Assembly (NCBI GenBank): GCA_030435675.1
Contig: CM059621.1
Coordinates: forward strand, 4,650,001 to 4,714,000
Reading direction: 5' to 3'
From: Steinernema hermaphroditum
Taxonomy: Eukaryota > Nematoda > Chromadorea > Rhabditida > Steinernematidae
DNA: 64,000 nucleotides
A program made the translations under genes and the position numbers. The notes under the pieces are model-generated. The model was not told the origin of the DNA. It made no database searches and saw nothing but the letters and a program-made list of their open reading frames with translations. Below, in pieces: positions 1-10,300 of this stretch; position 1 is the first letter of the stretch, and each line of letters opens with the position of its first letter.

Positions 1-1741
1 GTTTTCGGAAGAAAAACAATGCCGTGGTTACCGTGAACGCAAGATTTCTGAGAATGAAAGAAGCCGGAGCTCATTTTTTGTTTTGTTATTTTGTTTTGTT
101 TGCAATGCGCCAGTGAAACAATGCACGATACTGATTAACGACGATATGTCAACATGCAAACATACAAAAATGAAGAATCGTGCGGAAGAGGAAGAATAAC
201 AACACCGAGAATGAAGCCTGCTGAAAACAGCTCGTTTTGTAGAACATTTTGTGCATCCTTCACAGTCCACTTCCGCATTTCAAAACTGTCGTGTCCGCGG
301 GACGACATAAACTCGTCTTTCCCCTCCGTGTAGATTTGTCCCCACTTAGCACTTATACCATCAATAAAATACCTTTATAGAGAGGGCACACATGAACATA
401 GGAAGCAGAAGTGGGGAGAGGCGGAGAGAGGGGACGAGGGCGGCCGATCCTTGGGGGAGCCGCGGGAAGACTTTCTGAGTGTGAGGCCGCCGGGCTGAGT
501 ACTGCGGGCAGCGAGCGGGCCATGCGGGCAGAGGCACGCATGGGACGGGAGCGCGGGGCCACGCCCCGACAAAACTATGTTTCGAAGACGAGTCTCATCA
601 CCTGCCGTGCCCTACCACTGCGTATCTTCAGAATACAGCCTCTTCGTCACTTCGGAGCCTGCGTACACTAATGGGATAGCTGTCGCCGACTCCCACATCG
701 TGTCCTGAAGAAAGAGGTTTATCGTTGTTCACATTTTCACCTTTGACGGAAGGGAAGAGAAGCACGTGCCGCAAATGGTGTCTTTTACCCCCAAGAAACC
801 TGTATCTCAATATCCTGAAATTCAGTCACAGTATGGCTATAAAATACAAAGTGTTACAGCGCTTTTGTAGAGCAGAGACAGCTCTTTCAAACGATATGTT
901 ATAATCCGATATCTTCGGCGGACTTCGTGAGTGGAACAGACGAAGAGCTGATTCCAAAATAAAATTAACAGCTTCAGTTTGGGCACTGCTCAACTCCGAC
1001 ATCCTCAACTGATCCTTGCTACGTAATAAGGCCAGACTAAATAGATGAAATGAAGACTGTTGCGTTGTGATGTGTCTATCATTCGAAAAATAGTTGCTGT
1101 TCTTCATCAAAGTCCCGGTAACGGCAATTGCCCAACGTCTTCAGGTATGTGTCATATTCAACAACACAATTTGCCTAACGTATGATATGGGAACGCGTCT
1201 CCCGAAGCCGTGGTTTGCCAAAAAAAGATTACCATGCACGGCTTTCGCAGAGAAACGTCAACGAAGGCGGAGCTCCAATTGAAGAAGTTATGGCACGGTC
1301 GCGGGAAGCAGGTCCAGCCCCGCAAGGCCTATGTGGACTTCAGAACTTGAGAACTTGTTTTGGGACTGTAGTCGCGCAGTAAGCGCGGCTGATCGTACCC
1401 GTGGTGAACCCAAGTCGCCAGCACGCCACGAAAATGAAAGTCGTCGCAGACGGCAGTCTGACCAGCTGTCGGGCCGTCGCCCGAGCCCCTGACCGGCCGT
1501 TGATCGTCGTTTCCTGTTCCCCTGGCCCCCCTATTTTGTGTTTCGTCTATTGGTGCTTCTCCCTTATGAAGAATGACTTGAAATGTGTGCCCGTGTTTCC
1601 CTTAGGGACTCTCCTCCTCAGCAACCATCGGAATGGAACTCGAGTCGGTCCTCGCTACAAAGACATTGGATTGACCCGATTGCTCCGCCTACCTATCCTT
1701 GTTTGGCCACGCCCATCCACAACTAAACCACGGCTGTGTTC
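1..1741. other. 5' intergenic stretch, no confident gene
   Basis: No reading frame here has exon-like splice borders or a recognisable domain. A GC-rich patch at about 411-565 opens several short frames, but these look compositional. A minus-strand 94-residue frame (1110 down to 826) has plausible codon usage, yet I recognise nothing in it. Its 5' end overlaps one copy of a dispersed repeat (1097-1180), so it may be remnant mobile DNA. The last 30 bp run into the receptor promoter. Confidence 0.5.
1097..1180. repeat. Dispersed repeat pair, copy 1
   Basis: The stretch starting near TCTTCATC and continuing through CGGCAATTG and GTATGTGTCATATTCAAC recurs with few differences at 26838-26925. Both copies lie in the same orientation and are about 25.7 kb apart. 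In copy 2 the minus strand is open through the repeat. In copy 1 that frame has a stop, which suggests decay. I do not recognise the family. Confidence 0.75.
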
Positions 1742-1743
1742 TG

Positions 1744-1778
1744 TATATAATCCATACAAGCTATCAGTCAACCATCAG
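1744..1778 (+). promoter_or_regulatory. TATA box and TCAGT initiator of the chemoreceptor gene
   Basis: TATATAA at 1744-1750 is followed 32 bp later by an initiator-like TCAGT whose A is at 1776. The receptor ATG is at 1799, so the predicted leader is about 23 nt. A second TCAGT lies at 1784-1788. The same arrangement occurs before the two next transcription units. Confidence 0.6.
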
Positions 1779-1798
1779 TTTCAACCGCAGCGACTGTG

Positions 1799-3126
1799 AT
1801 GAACAACTCGACGATATTCGTCTATGGCTCTGAACTGCAAGGTGATGGCGTAGTGTCTAGCGATAATGTGACCCTAGGCCTCATGATGTGTTCGGTTACT
1901 TTCCACAGATTTTCTGGCAGCTTAACCACCCGTTTAGCTCGCGGCCCTAGGTGTTCTCTTGGGAGGCGTGAACCTGTACTACATCAAAACGGTCAACATC
2001 TTCCACAACGCCTTCGGGTGGTTCTGGGCAAGTCGAACCGTAGGAGAGATGATCGTCGAATTCTCTCACGCAACCTACAACGGACCTGTCACTGCTCTGT
2101 AAGTATTTGTTTCGTGAATATGTGGGTAATGACGGATTTCAGCCAACCACGACATATCCCACCAATGATGGGGATGGTGCCCTATGTCATATTTTACATA
2201 GGCGCCTTGAGTTCCTGTATGATGCATATGATCCTTGCTGTTAACCGAAACATTGCCGTCCTTGTGCCCTTACACTATGGGAACATTTTTTCGAAACGGA
2301 ATAACTTGTTTATCGTGGCTATCAGCTGGATTGTCCCCATCGTTTCGTCTCCGTTATTACTAGGTAAGGCCACAGTTATAATTTTATTTTATATTATCCA
2401 CCATCGATATAAGCACGAAACGTTAAGTTGAAGTTTGAGAAATCGAGTGTGCCTTTTTCAGTGATACCATGTAATCTGGTGGGCTACAGCCCACAGCAGT
2501 ACACCTACATCTTTGTAAAATGTCATGAGGGCCAAGAACGAGACTTTTCTTATATGGGAAGTACAATAAACTACATGTGCCTGACCACGTGCTCCTTTAC
2601 AACGCTTGTTGATATAACCACTCTCATCAAAATCCTCTACCTCAGAGTGGTAGTTACAATATTCTTAAGCTTCAATAGTTCCTCGATTCTTTCAGTTCGA
2701 TCTGAAGTGCGAGCACACGGACGACCTAACATTTAAACGAACAGTTCGCTTCTTCAAACAGGTTTGTACTCATCCTATTCCGTCTTCATTGTGTTTCTCA
2801 GAGTGGGCTTCAAAATGTGTTTATGCTCGGCTCACTGGCCTTATTCGTTCACCAAAACTATAAGAACATCCCGAAAGATCAGATCTCACAACTACAGAAG
2901 GTCCTCAACTTGACGGAGATGTTCTCACTGCTTATACTTCACATCGCCAATCCGTGAGTGCCTGTCAAGAAAAGACACTGTTTCTCCTTTCAGCTTAGCA
3001 CTTATTATCTTTAATCCCGAGGTCAGAGGAAGAGTTTTCCGAAAATCCACTGTGTATGCCACGCAGTCGGCCTATATTACAACGTCGACTAAAGATACAG
3101 CTCAGAATTCTATCCAGAAGCAGTAA
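1799..3126 (+). CDS. Seven-transmembrane chemoreceptor, Srx-like, seven exons
   Basis: This is a putative G-protein-coupled chemosensory receptor of the ciliary or plasma membrane. Inferred exons are 1799-1894, 1938-2098, 2143-2363, 2462-2649, 2696-2761, 2802-2953 and 2994-3126. All joins keep frame and give about 338 residues, the usual length for nematode Srx proteins. A nearby GT at 2647 is an alternative end for exon 4. The start is the first ATG after the TATA/initiator pair. Visible features are N-terminal glycosylation sequons (NST, NVT), TM1 at about 24-46, the NAFG motif at 56-59 with Glu69, and NR at 120-121 in the place of the DRY motif. Paired cysteines lie near 163 and 180 in the second extracellular loop, and KRTVRFFKQ precedes TM6. 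TM7 ends in an NP motif (294-295) and FNPE. The Srx assignment rests on family knowledge of the NxFG...E and KxxRFF patterns. A related Srsx or other serpentine class is possible. The ligand is unknown. Confidence 0.85.
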
Positions 3127-3379
3127 CACACAAGTGACATCGAAACGAGGCCAGGGAAGGTGTGATATCGAGTAAGTACTCCAAACTTGAATGTTGAAAA
3201 TCTTTTTCGGAAATACAAATAATATAAAAATGACATAAGCAATTATACAGCAAAATAGACGGCGGCCGCACACCCTAACCGCCTCAACTCGGTATCCACA
3301 CTCACAAGCAGAAGAAGAGCGCACGTAGCCATGCACTAAAGATGCTTCCTTCCGCGTGCATGTTTCGCAGAGTGTGCAT

Positions 3380-3725
3380 ATGTGTTGGTTGCGGGCGTTG
3401 CGGAATTCATGGAGCTCACCGACCTCGAGATATAGTAGCTCAAAGAGCACAAAGAGCGCCATGTGAAGCAGGTCCTAGGCTTCGTCGCAAAGTGAGTTGT
3501 TGCCTCTGTGTGTGGCCACATTGTCGCATCTTCTGCCTTCTGTTCTCCGTGAGGTATATGAACAGGTTCTACAACTTTTACGCGAATTTCGTGGTAGGAC
3601 CCTTACGCGAATTTGTTGATGCCACCAAGACTACGCGGCTCGCCCTTCGGACTCGCTCTAAATCCATAGGCATGAGCCTAAGCCGGACTGTAAGCCAACT
3701 GGATGCTAGGCCTTACAAAAAATGA
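3380..3725 (+). pseudogene. Unresolved coding-like stretch downstream of the receptor
   Basis: Several short frames here look more coding-like than their surroundings but do not join cleanly. One frame reads VLVAGVAEFMELTDLEI, meets two stops (TAG TAG, near 3436), then continues as LKEHKERHVKQVLGFVAK. Downstream, an ATG at 3558 opens 55 residues ending in ARPYKK at 3725. That frame has a Ser/Arg-rich tail with the look of a cytoplasmic C-terminus. A perfect donor GTAAGT lies at 3172, after the receptor stop, with no obvious partner exon. It may be a decayed gene, a small separate gene or alternative 3' exons of the receptor. I recognise no domain. Confidence 0.25.
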
Positions 3726-3726
3726 A

Positions 3727-4245
3727 TACAGAGCTAGCCTGCAGCTTTAATTCACGGAAAAATCGTACAGCCAGATGAACGTGGTCCTCCATGCTCCACG
3801 GAGATGACGCATGCCGGTGTGGTTTGCCCGTGTTTTCGATTAGCTATGCACTGTCCAATCCGTCGAGTCTACAAAAAACGGTTTTAAGCGATGGCGTTGA
3901 TCACTGAATGGGGCTCTGTTCAAGGGCTCTGTTCGTTCCCCATCTATCTATCCCTTCAGGGCGAACGTGATCGAGGGATTGTGACTGAACACGAAGGGAG
4001 TAAGGTCGGTTCTCACTCCTTTCGACACCAAAAACAGCAGAATATCATTCGTCCCTCATCGGATCACACCGAAGAGCCACAGATGAAGTCTAGCCTGCCA
4101 TGAAGGCATATCAAGGTAGGCACAAGATCGCATTAAGTTGGCTTCTTAAGAGCAAGGTGTCTTCTGGTTATACATCATGGACGTTTCCTTTCGAGACCCA
4201 ATCACACATGCGATGCAAACTGTAAATGCATCGATCGCAAACGAT
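3727..4245. other. Intergenic spacer
   Basis: This spacer lies between the coding-like stretch and the next promoter. Short frames such as 3891-4103 lack splice borders and recognisable composition. I see nothing here that I can support. Confidence 0.5.
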
Positions 4246-4279
4246 CATAAATAGACGGAGTCGTCTTCTGTCATTCAGT
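4246..4279 (+). promoter_or_regulatory. TATA box and TCAGT initiator of the coiled-coil gene
   Basis: CATAAATAG at 4246-4254 is followed by ATTCAGTC, with the initiator A at 4277, about 30 bp from the TATA start. The ATG at 4294 gives a predicted leader of under 20 nt. A repeated element ATCGATCGCAAACGATCAT lies just upstream. Confidence 0.6.
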
Positions 4280-4293
4280 CTAGTCTGACGACG

Positions 4294-5163
4294 ATGAGTC
4301 TGTCTCCCTGCGAGTACCGAGCGTGTCTCCGAAGCTGCCAGCTCCCTCGGATGCTCGAGGCGCTCTACAGCTGCGCCTCAGATCTGTCGTGCTGTCTGGA
4401 TGAAAACACTTTCTCGAGAGCGATTTTGGCCCTCGAAGGCGACTTTCACCAGGAAGTGGACGCTGATTTGGCTTCACTTGTGCCTGGCGCCTGTCAGTTC
4501 CTCCTCAGCGCGATGACCATCGAGAACCCGACCGGAACCGATGTCATTAGCGACCATTTCAAGGCCCTCGGGACGATCCTGGACATGCTGCATGAGAACC
4601 GAACCTTGAAGGATGAACTGCAGAAAGCCGAAAGTAGATCGATCGCAGAGACTACGGTGAGAGAGGGTCTCAATAAGATGCTTGATCACTATGTTGCGAA
4701 GTTTGACGATTTGGAAACTCAGAAGAAGAAGGTCGAAGAAGAGCTCCACTCTCTCAAAGAGGAGTTTGAGGAGGTAGGTACCAAGATGCTCAAGAAACTG
4801 AAGAAAAGGGATAAGCAGATCGCTGAACTTAAAGAATCATTGGCCAAAAGCAAAGATGCTTTACTTGCAGAAACAATCACAAAGATGACAGAGAAGGCGA
4901 TGAAGGAGGACGTTCAACAAGAGTGTGATCGGATGAAGGAACGTGTTCAGGAGCTAGAGGAGAGAGTTAAGGAACTTTCCGCTGCCATTCCCGTTCCTGA
5001 CATGGATGTGCCCGATAGCGAGGAAGGCGACTACTTTGACGGTGAGGAACATGTTGCTGATGACGAGCAAAATGACTCTATATCTGGACGCTATTGGACT
5101 TTGGAACATGACGATGAGGAGGAATATTTCGACGACTACGACGATCAGCTCTCATTGGTCTAA
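4294..5163 (+). CDS. Intronless coiled-coil protein with acidic tail, 289 residues
   Basis: This is a single uninterrupted frame. Residues 1-95 form a Cys-containing region (several Cys in the first 40 residues) of probably globular, helical nature. Residues about 95-238 are rich in Glu, Lys and Leu with heptad spacing and long charged helices (KKKVEEELHSLKEEFEEV and following), typical of a parallel coiled coil. Residues about 239-289 are very acidic, with Asp/Glu and Tyr clusters, ending QLSLV. There is no signal peptide or membrane segment, so it is presumably cytosolic or nuclear and may scaffold a partner. The start is fixed by the TATA/initiator pair directly upstream and a good ATG context. 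Having no introns, unlike its multi-exon neighbours, suggests a retrocopy or a fast-evolving lineage gene. I do not recognise the family, and coiled-coil matches to myosin- or tropomyosin-like proteins would not be informative. Confidence 0.8.
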   Translation: MSLSPCEYRACLRSCQLPRMLEALYSCASDLSCCLDENTFSRAILALEGDFHQEVDADLASLVPGACQFLLSAMTIENPTGTDVISDHFKALGTILDMLHENRTLKDELQKAESRSIAETTVREGLNKMLDHYVAKFDDLETQKKKVEEELHSLKEEFEEVGTKMLKKLKKRDKQIAELKESLAKSKDALLAETITKMTEKAMKEDVQQECDRMKERVQELEERVKELSAAIPVPDMDVPDSEEGDYFDGEEHVADDEQNDSISGRYWTLEHDDEEEYFDDYDDQLSLV

Positions 5164-5932
5164 TTGCTCGCTAAATGTTTTTGTTGTCAGGCCTTGTGCT
5201 TCTGTATGCGGTTGGCGAATTTGCAAAGATAAAGTTGCAATTTGGTCCTGGGCAAACTCTTTGTTCTCTGAAGGCCCGTTTAGACTCTACGCGGCACAAA
5301 ACCCACTTCCGACTCCTGCTCACAAAGTAGGCTCAAGTTGCCCATTCGAAAGGCGAATACATTATATAAAAAGTATTGAATAATATGTCCTAAAAATTTT
5401 ATCACAAAAATGCGAAATTTACACTGCATCAACCGAATAGTAGACGCCCCCAGCTCAACTTTAACCTCCCATGACGCTCCCATGAATTTCCTGTTCCGTG
5501 AAATAGAACTTCGGCTACATCCTTTGTGTAGCAGTAGAAAGATGAGCCTATGATTTTTTCCGCCGATTTCTATTTGTATCAACGGGAATCGGTCGTTCGT
5601 TCGTTATCTCACAAATGGGACTGTAATTCTTGCGTCTCACTCAGGTCGGTCACAAAGAGTACTTTGAACTAACATGTGGGTGGTACACATACCGCGAATT
5701 TCCGCAGACTCCGTTCAATCTACATATGTGACTTCTTCTTGTTTTTCATTAACGCCCGTCTTCGCCGCTTCCGTCAATAAAGCGCGATTCTTGGATATGC
5801 ACCAGCGAACACATGGATTGACAGTCTGTGAAGTATATGCACGCATAGATTGTGGCACATTACCTAAATAGCTACGGGAGGAGTCGGTCTGGTGGCCCGG
5901 AAATTAGTAGAATATTGTCCTAGCCTGGCGAA
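5164..5932. other. Intergenic spacer
   Basis: The stretch between the coiled-coil gene and the small transcription unit has no exon-like frame. A 65-residue frame at 5674-5871 ends 60 bp before the next TATA box. It has an ATG but no promoter signal of its own that I can see, so I do not call it. Confidence 0.5.
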
Positions 5933-5976
5933 ATATAAAAGGGCCGGAGATCCACTTACATTCATTCTCATTCAGT
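5933..5976 (+). promoter_or_regulatory. TATA box and initiator of the tiny transcription unit
   Basis: ATATAAAA at 5933-5940 is followed by pyrimidine-rich initiators. These are TCATT with its A at about 5964 (30 bp from the TATA box) and TCAGT at 5972-5976. This is the same core-promoter plan as the receptor and coiled-coil genes. Confidence 0.6.
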
Positions 5977-5994
5977 GTGTTCTGTATTGTCCAA

Positions 5995-6120
5995 ATGTTT
6001 CACATAGTCTTCAAGCCTGACGAGCTGGTTCTTCAACCGTATCCAACGAAATCGGAGTCACCCGTTGGATACATGTTTTCCCGGCGCCGAGGACACAAGC
6101 ACTGTACCCGACATCGCTAA
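5995..6120 (+). CDS. Tiny intronless gene, 41-residue basic peptide
   Basis: An ATG about 20-30 nt after the predicted start opens a 41-residue frame with a stop at 6118-6120. An AATAAA lies 63 bp further on at 6183-6188. TATA, initiator, ATG, stop and poly(A) signal fit within about 260 bp, so this reads as a complete short transcription unit. The N-terminal half carries alternating charged and hydrophobic residues and a proline-rich centre (VLQPYPTKSESPVGYMF). The C-terminal half is strongly basic (SRRRGHKHCTRHR), as in nucleic-acid-binding or cationic secreted peptides, but there is no clear signal peptide. I do not recognise it. It could be a short mRNA or a non-coding RNA whose ORF is incidental. 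Confidence 0.5.
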   Translation: MFHIVFKPDELVLQPYPTKSESPVGYMFSRRRGHKHCTRHR

Positions 6121-6182
6121 GGCAGTATGATCTCTTCGAGTAAAAGCGTTATTTGGCGGTTTTATTGTTAACTGAAATGTGC

Positions 6183-6188
6183 AATAAA
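6183..6188 (+). terminator. Poly(A) signal AATAAA of the tiny unit
   Basis: The canonical hexamer lies 63 bp after the stop codon and is followed by a T/G-rich tract (GATGTTGATTT) suitable as a downstream element. Confidence 0.55.
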
Positions 6189-6189
6189 C

Positions 6190-7398
6190 CGATGTTGATT
6201 TCAGAGGATTATCACAGAGATGCTCATGCAATCATTTTTGATTTTCATTAGTGTTTATTCGGATTGTTAATTGGTTTGAAACTGGCACCAATCTCTGCAC
6301 AGTTTTAAATATATTTTCTGTGAGCGTTCTTGTCACTAAGTATAGTGCAAACAAGATCAATATGTATGCTAGAGTCTGTAGCTTAAGTTGCCAGCTCCTC
6401 TTATCAACATAGGTTAGTTAGAGTTAGCTGTTAAATTTAGCATCTTGTTCTAGACGTGTTTTGTGTTCTGTGCGAAGCAAAGAAATTCCGTGCAAAATTA
6501 CTAAATAAAAATGTTGGGTGTATCTGTTGACGCATCATATGTCAGCTACTGTACCTCAACCAGTGTCGACCACCGCCTCGTAGCTCAATGTTGATGTTGC
6601 TGTTGATGGCCGTGGATGTCTTCTGGAAGCCGACACAAGTAAGCACCCGTAAACCTGATAGAAATAGTGAAGAAAAAAGGTAACAAATGGGGTTGCAAAA
6701 ATTGTTCTTGGAATGTGAAAAATGAAGCACACTAACAGTATGAAATGCTCCCATGGGCTCTGCGCGGATAATAGGACATAACACATTCTTATTTGCATTT
6801 TTTATGCTTGAGAATTGTTCGTGTTTTTGGTAATTATTGCATTATTTGCAAGCAATGACCTCTCATGAGGATGGCTTCCCAACAAACATCATGTTATTAA
6901 TAGCATTTTTAATTGAGACGGCATACTTCCCTTTCTCTATACTCGCCACCAACAGTGTTGTCAAAGCAGTCCTCCACCGCCTCCACCAAACAAATTTAGG
7001 TATTTGAACTCGACTCATCTGCAGAAATTAAGCGCTCCTGTTTTTTTATACCGAAAGCGGTTGTTTATGTTGTTAATGACGCCATGGTCGTTGTCCTTGT
7101 TTTGCCAAGAATTTCAATGGGTGTGTCCGCTTTCATGATCGTGGCGGCGAAACGTTTCCCCTCGGCTCATGACGAAACCAAAACACTAGAGTTCTTGATG
7201 TTTCCACCGTCCTATCTACCCACTTGTTGTTTTTGTTGAGCCACTTGAGTCAGCTGCTTTTCTCTCCGTTTTTTACTCCTATTTGTCTTTTACTCTCACC
7301 CACCCTACGTCTACTTGGCCAAATCCCCTAAGCGCTGCCCATCGCTCACGGCGGCCATTCCTAATTCCTCCGCTTAGTGACACTTACGCGATTTTTTA
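6190..7398. other. Intergenic spacer upstream of the channel gene
   Basis: This stretch is AT-rich with no supported exon. The overlapping minus-strand frames at 6542-6798 lack splice signals. The last 200 bp become pyrimidine-rich and less AT-rich before the channel start. There is no TATA box in the usual place, so this gene's promoter differs from those of the three upstream units. Confidence 0.5.
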
Positions 7399-10300
7399 AT
7401 GTCGCCTTTTGTTTACGCGATGGCCTTTGGCCGCATTCTGCTGCTCCTCTCTGTTTTCGTCGTTTCGCAGAGTTCAGGTACTGCGGGTCTTTGGGGAAAT
7501 TAGGACGGACAATGATGGTGTTTAGCGCGTAACTCAACCGAAATTTCGTCCGAGGATCTCGATGATCTGTTGGAGGCCGTGGAAGCCATGGAGAAAGAAG
7601 AGACTCCTCCGACGCGATACTTCGAAATGCCCGTTCATTATCAGCTTGAAAAGTTCTTGATGAACAACTACAATCGGAGACTACTGCCCAGAAGATATCT
7701 GAACGAATCGGTCAAAGTGAAGTTCAGCATGGAGCTTTACCAGATTATAGAAGTGGTGAGTTTTTTTTGGTTTAACTTAGGTTCACTTTGATGAGGCATC
7801 AAGGCCAACCGTTACCGGCCCTGATCCCCCTGATAAAGGTGGCCCGCTTCGCATTCGATTTTTCAAAAGTAAATTTCGGCGTCTTTTGTTGCTTTGCTAT
7901 TGCCAAGGTAGATCGACAAAGGAACTGTTGGAAGTGATGGATGGGCTACTACGAATTTGGCACTTTTGTAGATATTAAAAAGACATAGGTTCGCTTTGAT
8001 TTAATTTCAGCGCATCTTGTTGATGAGAGTCGGATTTTACACTTTGGTCAAAGTGTCAAGATATCTTCACCCCATTCACCTTTAGGTACCAATAATTTGG
8101 AATAATGAATGTGCGATTCTTTTGGCATGTATTACTCCTAAATAGCCCTAAGCACATCGCCAATGTGTACTGAATGTTTCCTGTCTCCGCTATTCAGATT
8201 ATAAACCAGCAAGTGACAAAACCATCCTAGTACAGTAGGCTTTTGCGGAACGATACTCTCCCGACTGGACATAAAATGCTTGTTAAAGTTGCGATAGTTT
8301 AGTGGGCAAGGTCCAATTTTCTAAAGATGTGTACATCTCGTTGATGAGGGCCGTTGTTCTTTTGTCCAAATGTTTACTTAGAATTGTTGCATTCCATTAG
8401 ACAGCTGCCGCATCATAAGCTGACTGAATTCGTCCAGCTTCATGGGGTCTTATTGTACTATAAATAACTTTTTATATTGAATAAAAAATTGATGTTTTGC
8501 CAGCGATGTGTCTCCTATCTTGTTCTTATTTACGTCTCCGAAACTCGAGAATGACATCAGCAATGATCGATGCTGGTCGATCCATGGCACAGCTGTCAAA
8601 ATTAAACGTTTCGTCCGGTGACTGGGATAAAAGATTGTGTCTTTTAACTATTCCATTTGTCTATTTTAAACTTTGGTCAAAGACGGTGTGTTGAATGAAA
8701 ACTATCGGCATCCAGCCAACAAAGGACTGGCAACCAATAAAGGAATTCCTTGTACCGCCGTTCCATGCATTTTGAAGTCTTCTGTTTATCTCCTTGGTGT
8801 CTCTCCTCAGCCTGACTTCTTGTTCCGTGGTATAAAACATAGATATGAGCAGAGGTATATGGATAAGGGTGATCGCGACTGAATAAAAATGTTCATAAAA
8901 AGTCGTGGCTATGGTCATGGTCGGTCATGAAAGTCATCCATGAACTGTCCATGGCCCACTCATGACCATCCATGAAGAAGGTCACCCTTACCCATAACCA
9001 TGCTATACATCTACCCAAATTTAATCATTCTTCTGCTTTTCGCAATACAGTGAATTTTTAGAATGAGCCCGAGCAGTACATGAAGATCAATGCATGGATT
9101 GTGGAACGATGGTATGACGACATGTTATACTGGAATCCAAAGCAGTACGGTGGCATGACTGAGATCATTCTGCCTCGTGAGATGATTTGGCTACCAGACA
9201 CCACTCTCTACAACTCGTAAGTAACTTCCTTTATAAAGCCTGGCAGTCAAGTGTCATCAAGCATAATCGAATTCAGTCTCTTTTACCCACGTCTATTAGT
9301 CAGTCAATTAGTCCGTTTTTAGACTTGTAATGAACGCCGAAGACACGGCTCGCCTTCAAAACGTCAAACTCACAACGGACCCTTCAAAACGCTCGACCTT
9401 GATCGAGTTCCTCTACCCAACTCTATATCAATTTCCGTGTAATCTGGATCTGCGATATTTTCCTTTCGATATCCAGGTGTCCCTTCAGTATGTCCCATTC
9501 GTTTCATCGACGTATCCTTTAAGATGTGCAAAATGACATTTGGAAGCTGGACTCACGATAAGCTGAGTATCGACTATTTCGTGTACAACGACACGGGAAA
9601 AGAAGCTGCCATAGGCATGGATCAGTGCATCGAGAACGAGGGATGGAAGATTCTGGGCACCATTGCCGGGAGACGTGAAGAGAAATACGAGTGCTGTGTG
9701 AACAAGTACACGCTACTCAACTTCGCTTTGCTCATCAGAAGAAAGCCCCTTTTCTATTTGGTGAACCTCGTTTCGCCCACCTGTGTCATCAGTCTTATCT
9801 CGATTGTCGGCTTCTTCAGCTCCTCCACCATCAACGAGTATAGAGATGAGAAGATCTCCCTTGGAATCACGACCCTTCTCTCCATGTCCATCATGATATT
9901 CATGGTTTCCGACAAAATGCCGTCGACGTCTACCTTTATTCCGCTGATCGGTTTGTAATGAATAAGTAGCCAAAAGCAAATTCCACGCTTCAGGCTGGTT
10001 CTACACATCAATGATGATGCTGATCAGTGCCGGAACTCTTTGTGCGTCCATTGTCATCTACATTCAGAAGAAGGGAATACTCGGAAAGCGGCCTTCTAGC
10101 CGGGTGATGCTTTGGGCTCAGTGGCTGGGAAAACTGTGCCTCCTCGAAATGCCCCTTTTGATGAAGGAGGCCTATATTGAGAAAGCGAAGGTAGGTGGGC
10201 AAGAAGAAAGCAAGAAAGGGATGATTACCATAATCTCTTTCACGAACAGGCTATCCCAAATTCTGTGTGGGAAAGATCATCTTTAAAACAACTATTTTGT

